From contig CAWBNB010000021.1 of assembly GCA_963789885.1 (NCBI GenBank), positions 252,864-316,863 on the forward strand: a stretch of DNA of 64,000 nucleotides. The letters are read 5' to 3'. The stretch's first letter is position 1; every line of letters starts with the position of its first letter. The notes beneath the pieces were generated by a model. That model searched no databases. It was not told the DNA's origin and saw nothing but the letters and a program-made list of their open reading frames with translations. Made by a program: the position numbers and the translations under genes. Of this stretch, positions 1-8,649 are shown piece by piece. The DNA comes from DATEDA01 sp963789885. GTDB lineage: Bacteria > Pseudomonadota > Gammaproteobacteria > Burkholderiales > SG8-39.

Positions 1-636
1 CGCTTCTGCGTCAGCAACGAGCCGGGCTGCGGCGTTACCGCCGACCCGCGCCACCTGCCGCTCGCGTCGCAGAGCATGGACCTCGTGGTGCTGCCGCACG
101 TGCTCGAGTTCGGCGCCGATCCGCACCAGATCCTGCGCGAAGCGGAGCGGGTGCTGATGCCCGAGGGGCAGATCGTGATCGCCGGCTTCAATCCGCTCAG
201 CCTGTGGGGCCTCAAGCGCTGGGTCGGGCGGAAGCGGCCCGAGCATCCCTGGTGCGGCGACTTCATCGGACTCCTCCGCCTGCGCGACTGGCTGAAGCTC
301 CTCGGGTTCGAGCTGAACGGCGGACGCTTCGGCTGTTACGCGCCCCCGGTGAGCCAGACGCGGTGGCTGCAGCGCTTCGCTTTCATGGAGAAGGCCGGCG
401 ACCGCTGGTGGCCGATCTGCGGCGGCGTATACGTCGTGCGCGCGGTGAAACGCGTCCGCGGGATGCGCCTCGTCACGCCGAGCTGGAAGAACGGCCGAAC
501 GACGGCGCGGGCGCTCGCGCCGGTCGCGCGACGCGAGCCGGCGACGGTACCGGCGGAGCCGCGCCGTCGTCGCGAACCGGCCCGGCTGCGGCTGGTCGCC
601 GGCGCCGACAAGGACACGCAGCGCGCCGGTGGGTGA
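1..636 (+). CDS. SAM-dependent methyltransferase, C-terminal part (5' end outside window)
   Basis: The frame is open from base 1, so the N-terminus with the SAM-binding glycine loop lies outside. The visible 211 residues carry the second half of a class I Rossmann methyltransferase: a strand and helix with VVLPHVLEF, then ILREAERVLMPEG and a strand leading to GFNPLSLWGLKRW. NPLSLWG resembles methyltransferases commonly found next to rnhA in betaproteobacteria. The last 50 residues or so are Arg/Ala/Pro-rich and look like a disordered tail. The stop overlaps the GTG start of rnhA by 8 bases, which suggests translational coupling. Substrate is not evident. The family call is sound; the specific role is unknown. 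Confidence 0.85.
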   Translation, partial: RFCVSNEPGCGVTADPRHLPLASQSMDLVVLPHVLEFGADPHQILREAERVLMPEGQIVIAGFNPLSLWGLKRWVGRKRPEHPWCGDFIGLLRLRDWLKLLGFELNGGRFGCYAPPVSQTRWLQRFAFMEKAGDRWWPICGGVYVVRAVKRVRGMRLVTPSWKNGRTTARALAPVARREPATVPAEPRRRREPARLRLVAGADKDTQRAGG

Positions 637-1069
637 GGTCGTCCGTATCTACACCGACGGCGCGTGCAAGGGCAACCCCGGCCCGGGCGGCTGGGGGGCG
701 TTGCTCCGATCGGGTGGCCACGAGCGCGAGCTGTTCGGCGGCGACCCCGCCACTACCAACAACCGGATGGAGCTGACTGCGGTCATCCGCGCGCTCGCGA
801 CGCTGAAGCGAGCATCCCACGTCGAGGTCTACACCGATTCGGAATACGTGATGAAGGGCATCACCGAATGGCTCGCCGCGTGGAAGCGCCGCGGGTGGAA
901 GACCGCCGACCGCAAACCGGTGAAGAACGTGGATCTGTGGCGGGAGCTCGACGAGCTCGTGCGCCGGCACGAGGTCCGGTGGCACTGGGTGCGCGGCCAC
1001 GCCGGCCATGCGGAGAACGAGCGCGCGGACGCGCTTGCGAACCGCGGTGTGGCGTCCCTTGAGACCTGA
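629..1069 (+). CDS. rnhA: Ribonuclease HI
   Basis: Cuts the RNA strand of RNA:DNA hybrids in the cytoplasm, for example R-loops and primer remnants. The 146-residue product has all catalytic residues at exactly the E. coli positions: Asp10 (YTDGACKGN), Glu48 (NNRMEL), Asp70 (YTDSEYV), His124 (VRGHAGH) and Asp134 (ERADALA). A basic Trp-containing stretch (WLAAWKRRGWK, residues 81-91) matches the substrate-handle region. The start is GTG, chosen because it places MGEVVRIYTDG at the canonical N-terminus; it overlaps the preceding methyltransferase gene. Identification is essentially certain. Confidence 0.98.
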   Translation: MGEVVRIYTDGACKGNPGPGGWGALLRSGGHERELFGGDPATTNNRMELTAVIRALATLKRASHVEVYTDSEYVMKGITEWLAAWKRRGWKTADRKPVKNVDLWRELDELVRRHEVRWHWVRGHAGHAENERADALANRGVASLET

Positions 1070-1103
1070 CGGAACCTTACCGCACCCCCCGAGTCCAGGG
1101 ACC

Positions 1104-2258
1104 ATGTCGCTGCGAAAAGTGCTGTTCGTCGTCGCGCCGCTCGCCGCCGCGGCCGCCTTGGGCGCCTACGCCTACTACGCGAACCGGGCGCCCGGGACCG
1201 TGCAGGGCGAGGTGGCCAAGGGCGACTCGTCCGCGCTGACGGGGGCGGGCAAGGGCACCGGCGGGATCGCGGTCACGGTCGAGACTGCACCGGTCGCGAC
1301 GGCGCGGCTGCAGCAGGACGTCGTCGCGATCGGCACGCTGCGCTCCAACGAGTCGGTCGTCGTGCGGCCGGAGATCTCGGGACGCATCACCGAGATCGGC
1401 TTCACCGAAGGCAGCCCGGTGCAGAAGGGCCAGCTGCTCGTCGCGCTCGACTCGTCGGTGTACGCGGCCGAGGTGCAGCAGGCGAAGGCGAACCTCGCTC
1501 TCGCCGAGACCACCTTCAACCGAACCACCGAGCTCGAGCGCCAGAAGTTCGTCAGCGCGACCGCCAAGGACCAGTCGCTGAACGGGCTGCGCGTCGCGCA
1601 GGCGAACGTCGCGCTCGCCGAGGCGCGGCTCGCCAAGACGCAGATCCGTGCGCCCTTCGCCGGGGTCATTGGCATCCGCCAGGTCAGCGTCGGGGATTAC
1701 GTGAAAGAGGGCCAGGACCTGGTGACGCTCGAGGACATCTCCTCGCTTAAGGTCGATTTTCGCCTGCCGGAGGTGATGCTCACCGACCTCAAGCGCGGCC
1801 AGGCGGTCGAGGTGGCGAGCGACGCGCTGCCGAACCGCACCTTCACGGCGACGCTGGACGCGATCGATCCGCTCGTCGACCAGAACGGGCGCGCGGTCAT
1901 CCTCCGCGCACGGCTCAAGAACACCGAGGGCCAGCTCCGGCCGGGGATGTTCGTGCGCACGCGACTGATCCTCGAGGAGCGGGCGAACGCGCTCACCGTG
2001 CCCGAGGAGGCGTTGATGCCGTCCGGCGCCGAACAGTACGTCTACAAGGTCGTCGACGACAAGGCGACCCGCGTGAAGGTCAAGACCGGCCTGCGTCGGG
2101 GCTCGCAGGTCGAGGTCACCGAAGGCTTGCAGGCTGGCGACCTCGTCGTGACTGCGGGGCAGATCAAGCTGCGCGAGGGCGCCGCGGTGCGCGCGGTCGC
2201 GCCGCCGGGTGCGCCAGCGACGGCCGGCGCCGAGAAGGCGGCCAAGCAGGGTTCCTGA
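1104..2258 (+). CDS. RND efflux system periplasmic adaptor (membrane fusion protein)
   Basis: A 384-residue HlyD/AcrA-type adaptor that links an inner-membrane RND pump to an outer-membrane channel. Residues 5-25 are a hydrophobic N-terminal anchor or signal (VLFVVAPLAAAAALGAYAYY). A lipoyl-like half motif follows (VVRPEISGRITEIGFTEG), then an Ala/Gln-rich helical hairpin (AEVQQAKANLALAETTFNR), the second lipoyl half (APFAGVIGIRQVSVGDYV), a beta-barrel, and a membrane-proximal domain ending VTEGLQAGDLVVTAG. The pump gene starts 6 bases after the stop, so the two form an operon. No local outer-membrane factor is seen; a genomic TolC homologue would be needed. Transported substrate cannot be read from the sequence. 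Confidence 0.93.
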   Translation: MSLRKVLFVVAPLAAAAALGAYAYYANRAPGTVQGEVAKGDSSALTGAGKGTGGIAVTVETAPVATARLQQDVVAIGTLRSNESVVVRPEISGRITEIGFTEGSPVQKGQLLVALDSSVYAAEVQQAKANLALAETTFNRTTELERQKFVSATAKDQSLNGLRVAQANVALAEARLAKTQIRAPFAGVIGIRQVSVGDYVKEGQDLVTLEDISSLKVDFRLPEVMLTDLKRGQAVEVASDALPNRTFTATLDAIDPLVDQNGRAVILRARLKNTEGQLRPGMFVRTRLILEERANALTVPEEALMPSGAEQYVYKVVDDKATRVKVKTGLRRGSQVEVTEGLQAGDLVVTAGQIKLREGAAVRAVAPPGAPATAGAEKAAKQGS

Positions 2259-2264
2259 CCGGAC

Positions 2265-5200
2265 ATGATCCTCTCGGACATCTCCGTCCGCCGGCCGGTC
2301 CTCGCGACCGTCGTCAGCCTGGTGATCATTCTCGTCGGCATCGTGAGCTATCAGCGGTTGCCGGTGCGGGAGTATCCGAAGATCGACGAGCCGGTCGTGA
2401 CCGTGGAGACGAAGTACCGGGGTGCCAGCGCGGAGGTGATCGAGTCGCGGGTCACGAAACCGCTCGAGGATGCGCTCGCCGGCATCGAAGGGGTCGACGT
2501 GCTGACGTCGATCAGCCGGGCCGAGAACAGCCAGATCACCGTCAAGTTCCGCCTCGAGCGCAACCCCGACGCGGCGGCGAGCGACGTTCGCGACCGCGTC
2601 GCGCGCACCCGCGGCAAGCTTCCGGTCGACATCGAGGAGCCGGTGATCTCCAAGGTGGAGGCCGACGCCAATCCGATCATCTGGCTCGCGTTCTCGAGCG
2701 ACCGGCTGTCGCCGCTCGAGGTGACCGACATCGCGAGCCGGCTGGTCAAGCCGCGCCTGCAGACCCTGCCCGGCGCGGCCGACGTGCGCGTGTTCGGCGA
2801 GCGCCGCTACTCGATGCGGATCTGGCTCGACCGCAACCGGCTTGCCGCCTACCGGCTGACGCCGCTGGACGTCGAGGATGCGCTCCGCCGGCAGAACGTC
2901 GAGGTGCCCGCGGGGCGGATCGAAAGCCGCGCGCGCGAATTCTCGGTCGTCGCCGAGACCGATCTCGCGAAACCGGTCCAGTTCGAGAACGTGATTGTCC
3001 GGTACGTCAACGGCTATCCGGTCCGGATCCGGGAGCTCGGGCGCGTCGAGATCGCGGCCCTCGACGAACGCTCGGTGGTCCGCTTCAACGGCCGGCCGGC
3101 GGTCGCGCTGGGGGTGATCAAGCAGGCGACCGCCAATCCGCTCGAGCTCTCCAACGCGATCCGCGAGGAGCTGCCGCGAATCACCGCGGACCTGCCCGAG
3201 GGGGTCGCGGTGAACGTCGCCTACGACTCGTCGGTGTTCATCGATCGCTCGATCAAGGCGGTCGCGCGCACGATCTTCGAGGCGATCCTGCTCGTCGGGC
3301 TGGTGATCTTCGTGTTCCTGCGCTCGGTGCGGGCGACGATCGTGCCGCTGGTGACCATCCCGGTGTCGCTCATCGGCGCGTTCGCGCTGATGTACATCCT
3401 CAACTTCAGCATCAACACGCTGACGCTCCTCGCGCTGGTGCTGGCGATCGGCCTCGTCGTCGACGACGCGATCGTGATGCTGGAGAACATCTGGCGGCAC
3501 ATCGAGGAGGGCATGCCGCCGTTCAGGGCCGCGCTGCTCGGGTCGAAGGAGATCGGCTTCGCGGTCGTGGCGATGACGCTGACGCTCGCGTCGGTCTACG
3601 CACCGGTCGCGTTCATGACCGGGCGCACCGGGAAGCTCTTCATCGAGTTCGCGCTGACGCTGGCCGGCGCGGTGCTGGTGTCGGGCTTCGTCGCGCTGAC
3701 CCTGTCGCCGATGATGTGCTCGAAGCTGCTCCGCCGCGCCGAGCGTCACGGACGGCTCTACAACTGGATCGAGGCGGGCATCGTCGGTCTGACCGGAGGC
3801 TATCGCCGGGCACTCGGGTGGGCGCTGCGCCATCGCGCGCTCGTGCTCGCGATCGCCTTCGTCATCCCGAGCAGCGCGATCGCGCTCCTCTTCGGCTCGC
3901 TCAAGCAGGAGCTTGCGCCGACCGAGGATCGCGGCGTGGTGCTGTCGATCTTCGTCGGCCCGGAGGGCGGGACGATCCAGTACACGGACAGCTATGCGGT
4001 GCGGCTCGAGAAGATCCTCGAGAACGTTGCGGACGTCAGCCGCTATTTTGTCGTCGCCGGGTTCCCGCTCGTCTCGCAAGGCGTCTCGTTCGCGGGCCTG
4101 AAGGACTGGGACGAGCGCGACCGCAAGGCCCAGGCCGTCGCGGCGGAACTCGGCCCGAAGCTCGGTGCGTTGCCGGGCGTGCTGGCGTTCCCGAGCCTGC
4201 CGCAGTCCCTCGGCCAGCCCCCGCGCGCGAAGCCGGTCGAGGTGGTGATCGTGAGTTCGTCGAGCTACGAGGACCTCGACCGGGTGACCAATGCGCTCAT
4301 GGCCGAGCTGGTGCAGAACCGCGGGCTGATCAACGTCGAGACCGACCTCAAGCTCAACAAGCCGGAGCTGAAGGTCCAGGTCGATCGCAACCGCGCGGTG
4401 GATGCCGGAGTGGAAGTGGAGGGCGTCGGGCGCGCGATGGAGACGATGCTCGGCGGGCGGCAGGTGACGCGCTTCAAGCAGAACGGCGAGCAGTACGACG
4501 TGATCGTGCAGATGGCGCCGTCCGACCGCACGCGGCCGAACGACATCTCGGACATCTTCGTGCGCGGCCGGGGCGACGCGATGGTGCCGCTCGCGGGCCT
4601 CGTGGCGGTACGGGAAGGCGTGGCGCCGCGCGAGCTGAATCACTTCGCGCAGCGCCGGTCGTCGACGATCACCGCAAACCTCGCTCCCGGCTACGCGATC
4701 GGCGACGCGCTGAAGTCGATCGAGGAGACGGCACGGCGCGTGCTCCCGCCCGGATACGCGCTCGACTACAACGGCATCTCGCGCGAGTTCCGGGTCTCGA
4801 CCGGCGGCCTCTATTTCACGTTCCTGCTCGCGCTCGCCTTCATCTACCTCGTGCTGTCCGCGCAGTTCGAGAGCTTCCGGCGATCCGTTCATCATCATGC
4901 TGACGGTGCCGCTGTCGATGACCGGCGCGCTGCTGGCGTTGAAGCTCTCCGGCGGGACGCTGAACGTGTACAGCCAGATCGGCCTGGTGACGCTCGTCGG
5001 CTTGATCACCAAGCACGGGATCCTGATCGTGGAGTTCGCGAACCAGCTCCAGGAGAAGGGCCGGTCCGTCCGCGACGCGGTCGTCGAGTCGGCGGTGCTG
5101 CGGCTGCGGCCGATCCTGATGACCACCGGCGCGATGGCGCTCGGCGCGATTCCGCTCGCGCTCGCGCACGGCGCCGGCGCCGAGAGCCGCCAGCCGATCG

Positions 5201-5346
5201 GCTGGGTGATCGTGGGCGGAATCCTGCTCGGGACGGTGCTGACCCTGTTCGTGGTGCCGACGGTCTACAGCCTGCTCGCCCGCCGCCACCGGCCGCTCGA
5301 GGACGCGGCGGCCTCCGCCGCGCGGCCGAGCGAGGCCGGGGGCTAG
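2265..5346 (+). CDS. RND efflux pump, inner-membrane transporter (one frameshift)
   Basis: Proton-driven trimeric RND transporter of the hydrophobe/amphiphile efflux type. It begins MILSDISVRRPVLATVVSLVI, the usual RND first helix, and shows the conserved LALVLAIGLVVDDAIVMLENIWR segment (proton-relay Asp-Asp in helix 4) and repeated transmembrane blocks. The frame shifts once near base 4879, within TTCCGGCGATCC: the first frame ends after AQFESF and the product resumes as DPFIIMLTVPLSMTG in the next frame up to 5346. Removing one base restores about 1026 residues, the normal family length. Without that correction the first frame would run on into dnaQ, which is an artefact. Either a sequence error or a recent inactivating mutation. 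Cotranscribed with the adaptor. Confidence 0.9.
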
Positions 5347-5351
5347 TCCGG

Positions 5352-6062
5352 GTGCGGCAGATCATCCTCGACACCGAGACGACCGGGCTCAATGCGCGGC
5401 TCGGCGACCGGATCATCGAGATCGGTTGCGTCGAACTGGTGGCCCGGCGCTTTACCGGCAACCACTTCCACCGCTACGTGAACCCCGAGCGGGCGGTGGA
5501 GGAGGGCGCGCTGCGCGTCCACGGCATCACCAACGAGTTCCTGCAGGACAAGCCGCGCTTCGCCGAGATCGCCGGCGAACTGCTCGAGTACCTGCGCGGC
5601 GCGGAGATCGTGATCCACAACGCCGCGTTCGACGTGGAGTTCCTGAACTTGGAGCTCGAGAAACTCGGGCTCGAGCCGGTCGCGATCCACGTCGCCGGCG
5701 TCGTCGACACCCTCGCGGCCGCGCGCGAGCTGCACCCGGGAAAGAAGAACTCGCTCGACGCGCTCTGCGAGCGCTACCAGATCGACAACTCGCATCGCAC
5801 GCTGCACGGCGCGCTGCTGGATGCGACGCTGCTCGCCGAGGTCTATCTCGCCATGACACGCGGGCAGGAGAGCCTCGCGATCGGGCTGGAGATGCCGGCG
5901 CCGGCGCTGGACGCGCCCGCCACGCCGTCAGGCGAGCGCCCGCGGCTCATGATCTGGCGAGCGAGCCCGGAGGAGCTCGCCGAGCACGCCCGCCTGCTCG
6001 AGTCGATCGCGAGGGAGACTAAGGGCAAGCTCGTCTGGGAGCTCGAACTCGCATCCGCCTGA
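5352..6062 (+). CDS. dnaQ: DNA polymerase III epsilon subunit (3'-5' proofreading exonuclease)
   Basis: Proofreading subunit of the replicative polymerase. The 236-residue product has the three DEDDh exonuclease motifs: ExoI LDTETTGL near the N-terminus, ExoII HNAAFDVEFL, and ExoIII with the histidine and aspartate of LHGALLDATLLAEVY. After the nuclease domain, a linker rich in Ala and Pro leads to a C-terminal segment (PEELAEHARLLESIA) matching the polymerase-binding tail. Start chosen is the GTG at 5352, just after the pump stop and immediately before RQIILDTETTG. In related bacteria dnaQ directly follows rnhA; here the RND pair lies between them. Confidence 0.96.
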   Translation: MRQIILDTETTGLNARLGDRIIEIGCVELVARRFTGNHFHRYVNPERAVEEGALRVHGITNEFLQDKPRFAEIAGELLEYLRGAEIVIHNAAFDVEFLNLELEKLGLEPVAIHVAGVVDTLAAARELHPGKKNSLDALCERYQIDNSHRTLHGALLDATLLAEVYLAMTRGQESLAIGLEMPAPALDAPATPSGERPRLMIWRASPEELAEHARLLESIARETKGKLVWELELASA

Positions 6063-6082
6063 CATATACTTGGATCAACGAT

Positions 6083-6104
6083 GCGAGGGGGCACACCCCC
6101 TCGC
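6083..6104 (+). repeat. Intergenic hairpin repeat, copy 1
   Basis: Perfect 9-base stem with a 4-base loop: GCGAGGGGG-CACA-CCCCCTCGC, followed by GCTCCCCGA. It lies in the 114-base gap between dnaQ and the acyl-CoA synthetase gene. Two other copies of the same core occur at 13145 and, inverted, at 14161. No T-run follows, so a classic terminator is unlikely; it behaves more like a REP-type dispersed element. Confidence 0.75.
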
Positions 6105-6176
6105 GCTCCCCGAGCACGGACCGTCCGCCGCTACGCCGCGGCGGACTGCGCGCAAGGGGCACGGAGGAGGTGCGCC

Positions 6177-7820
6177 ATGCCACGGCCCAATCCATACGAG
6201 GTCGACCTCGATCGGAACCCCGCCAACTACGCGCCACTCACGCCGCTGACGTTCATTGCGTGGAGCGCCTCGGTGTATCCGGACCGGCCGGCCGTAATCC
6301 ACGGCGGGCGGCGATACGCCTGGAAAGAGACGTACACGCGCTGCCTGCGTCTCGCGTCCGCGCTCGCACGGCGGGGCATCGGCCACGGCGACACGGTCGC
6401 CGTGATGCTGCCCAACATCCCCGAGATGTACGAGTGCCACTTCGGCGTGCCGATGGCCGGGGCGGTACTGAACACGCTCAATACCCGCCTCGATGCCGAG
6501 GCGATCGCGTTCATGCTGGACCACGGCGAGGCGAAGGCGGTTATCACCGACCGCGAGTTCTCCGGCACGACCGCCGCCGCGCTCGAACGGACCAGGCAGA
6601 GGCCGATCGTGATCGACGTGGACGATCCCGAGTACGCCGGTCCCGGCGAGCGGCTCGGGCGCATCGACTACGAGGCGTTCCTGGCCGAAGGTGACCCGGC
6701 TTACGCGTGGCAGCCACCCGCCGACGAATGGCAGGCGATCTCGCTCAACTACACGTCGGGCACCACCGGCAACCCGAAGGGCGTCGTCTACTCGCACCGC
6801 GGCGCCTACCTGAACGGCGTCGGCAATCTGCTCACCTGGAACATGCCGCGGCAGGCGGTCTACCTGTGGACGCTCCCGATGTTCCACTGCAACGGCTGGT
6901 GCTTCCCGTGGAGCATGGCGGCCAACGCGGGGACGAACGTCTGCCTGCGCCGGGTGGAGCCGGGACCGATCTTCCAGCTGATCCGGGAGCACCGCGTCAC
7001 GCACTACTGCGGCGCGCCGATCGTCCACAGCGCGCTGATCAACGCCGACCCCAAGCTGCGGGAGGGGATCACCCACAAGGTGTCGGCGTTCGTCGCCGGG
7101 GCGGCCCCGCCGCAGGCGATGATCGAGGGGATGGAACGCATCGGCTTCGACCTCACGCACGTCTACGGGCTCACCGAAGTGTACGGACCGGCGACGGTTT
7201 GCGCGAAGCACGACGAGTGGAACGCGCTCGACGTGCGCGACCGGGCCGAGCGCAACGGCCGGCAGGGCGTGCGGTATGTCCTCGAGGAGGGCTGCACGGT
7301 GTTGGACCCGCAGACGATGCGGCAGGTCCCGGCGGACGGCGAGACGATGGGCGAGATCATGTTCCGCGGCAACATCACCATGAAGGGCTACCTCAAGAAC
7401 CCGAAGGCGACGCAGGAGGCGTTCGGCGGCGGATGGTTCCACTCGGGCGACCTGGCGGTGCTGCAACCCGACGGCTACATCAAGATCAAGGACCGGGCGA
7501 AGGACATCATCATTTCGGGCGGCGAGAACATCTCCTCGATCGAGGTCGAGGACGTGCTCTACCGGCACCCGGCGGTGCTGGCGGCGGCGGTGGTGGCGAA
7601 GCCCGACCCGAAGTGGGGCGAGACGCCGTGCGCGTTCGTCGAGCTCAAGCCGGGCGCGACCGCGACCGCCGAGGAGATCATCGAGCACTGCCGCGCGAAC
7701 CTGGCGCGGTTCAAGGCGCCGCGGGCGGTGGTCTTCGGGACCTTGCCGAAGACGTCGACCGGCAAGATCCAGAAATTCGCCCTGCGGCAGCAGGCGAAGT
7801 CCGCCGCGGCGATCGAGTGA
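6177..7820 (+). CDS. AMP-dependent acyl-CoA synthetase (fatty-acid/short-chain acyl-CoA ligase)
   Basis: Activates a carboxylic acid to its CoA thioester using ATP. The 547-residue protein carries the ANL superfamily landmarks: P-loop-like YTSGTTGNPKGVVYSH (residues about 195-211), the adenine-binding HVYGLTEVYGP, the GGGWFHSGDLAVLQPDGYIKIKD core with the Asp that binds AMP ribose, and the C-terminal catalytic lysine in PKTSTGKIQKF. The sequence most resembles the medium/long-chain and methylthiopropionyl-type ligases; the true acid is unknown. The ATG at 6177 has a strong GGAGG upstream (CGGAGGAGG) and gives the usual N-terminus; an upstream in-frame extension is hairpin repeat sequence. The enoyl-CoA hydratase gene follows 13 bases later. 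Confidence 0.92.
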   Translation: MPRPNPYEVDLDRNPANYAPLTPLTFIAWSASVYPDRPAVIHGGRRYAWKETYTRCLRLASALARRGIGHGDTVAVMLPNIPEMYECHFGVPMAGAVLNTLNTRLDAEAIAFMLDHGEAKAVITDREFSGTTAAALERTRQRPIVIDVDDPEYAGPGERLGRIDYEAFLAEGDPAYAWQPPADEWQAISLNYTSGTTGNPKGVVYSHRGAYLNGVGNLLTWNMPRQAVYLWTLPMFHCNGWCFPWSMAANAGTNVCLRRVEPGPIFQLIREHRVTHYCGAPIVHSALINADPKLREGITHKVSAFVAGAAPPQAMIEGMERIGFDLTHVYGLTEVYGPATVCAKHDEWNALDVRDRAERNGRQGVRYVLEEGCTVLDPQTMRQVPADGETMGEIMFRGNITMKGYLKNPKATQEAFGGGWFHSGDLAVLQPDGYIKIKDRAKDIIISGGENISSIEVEDVLYRHPAVLAAAVVAKPDPKWGETPCAFVELKPGATATAEEIIEHCRANLARFKAPRAVVFGTLPKTSTGKIQKFALRQQAKSAAAIE

Positions 7821-7833
7821 AGGAGCTCGCGGA

Positions 7834-8649
7834 ATGAACGCGCCATCGAAGGCTGAAGTCGAGGCCCCTTACGTCCTGCGGAGCGACGCCGACGGCATCG
7901 CCACGCTGACCCTGAATCGCGGCGACCGGCTGAACCCGCTGTCGACCGCCATGCTCGCGGCGCTCCAGAGCGAGCTCGATCGCCTGGCCGCCGACTCCTC
8001 GATCCGCGCGGTGATCATCGCCGGCGCCGGCAACCATTTCTGCGCCGGCCACGACCTCCGCGAGATGCGGGCACGCGCGGGAGAAAGCCCGGACAAAGGC
8101 TGGCAATCGGACCTGTTCGCGCAGTGCAGCCGGGTGATGCTGACGCTCATCCGGCTGCCGCAGCCGGTGATCGCGCGCGTGCAGGGCGTGGCGGTCGCGG
8201 CGGGGTGCCAGCTGGTGTCGATGTGCGACCTCGCCGTCGCCGCCGACGTCGCGCGGTTCGCCCTGCCGGGAATCGCGAGCGGGATCTTCTGCACCACGCC
8301 CGGCGTGGGGGTCGCGCGGAACCTCGCGCGCAAGCACGCGCTCGAGATGCTCTTCACGGGCGACCAGATCGACGCGGCCACGGCCGAGCGCTGGGGACTG
8401 GTCAATCGCGTCGTCCCGCTCGCCGAGCTGGACCGGGCCGTCGCGGCCCTGGCGCGCAAGGTCGCGTCGCACAGCCCGGCGGTCGTGAAGCTCGGCAAGG
8501 CGTTCTTCTACGAGCAGGTGGAGAAGGGGATCGCCGAAGCGTACGCGCTCGCCTCGGAGGGCATGGCGTGCAACATGATGCTGGAGGACGCGGCCGGAGG
8601 CATCGACGCGTTCCTCGCCAAGCGCCCGCCGGACTGGAAGAACCGCTAG
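7834..8649 (+). CDS. Enoyl-CoA hydratase/isomerase family protein
   Basis: Crotonase-fold enzyme of 271 residues, probably hydrating a trans-2-enoyl-CoA in fatty-acid oxidation. Oxyanion-hole segments are visible: NHFCAGHDLREM and VAVAAGCQLVSMCDLAVAAD. ATARFAL-type sequence (VARFALPGIASGIFCTTPG) follows. The sequence resembles the ECHDC3-like branch, which lacks one or both canonical catalytic glutamates, so hydratase activity is not guaranteed. It lies 13 bases after the acyl-CoA synthetase and a GGAG sits before the ATG, so both are probably cotranscribed. Its TAG stop overlaps the opposite-strand stop of the molybdenum hydroxylase gene. Confidence 0.88.
   Translation: MNAPSKAEVEAPYVLRSDADGIATLTLNRGDRLNPLSTAMLAALQSELDRLAADSSIRAVIIAGAGNHFCAGHDLREMRARAGESPDKGWQSDLFAQCSRVMLTLIRLPQPVIARVQGVAVAAGCQLVSMCDLAVAADVARFALPGIASGIFCTTPGVGVARNLARKHALEMLFTGDQIDAATAERWGLVNRVVPLAELDRAVAALARKVASHSPAVVKLGKAFFYEQVEKGIAEAYALASEGMACNMMLEDAAGGIDAFLAKRPPDWKNR

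Noticed and set aside
1077..5126. Minus-strand open frame of 1349 codons
   Set aside because: It lies opposite the RND adaptor and pump, has a His/Arg/Asp-rich composition typical of the antisense of GC-rich genes, and shows no domain.
2265..6062. One long protein joining the RND pump to DnaQ
   Set aside because: The link passes through an out-of-frame stretch after base 4879. The pump's true end is in another frame and dnaQ has its own GTG start.
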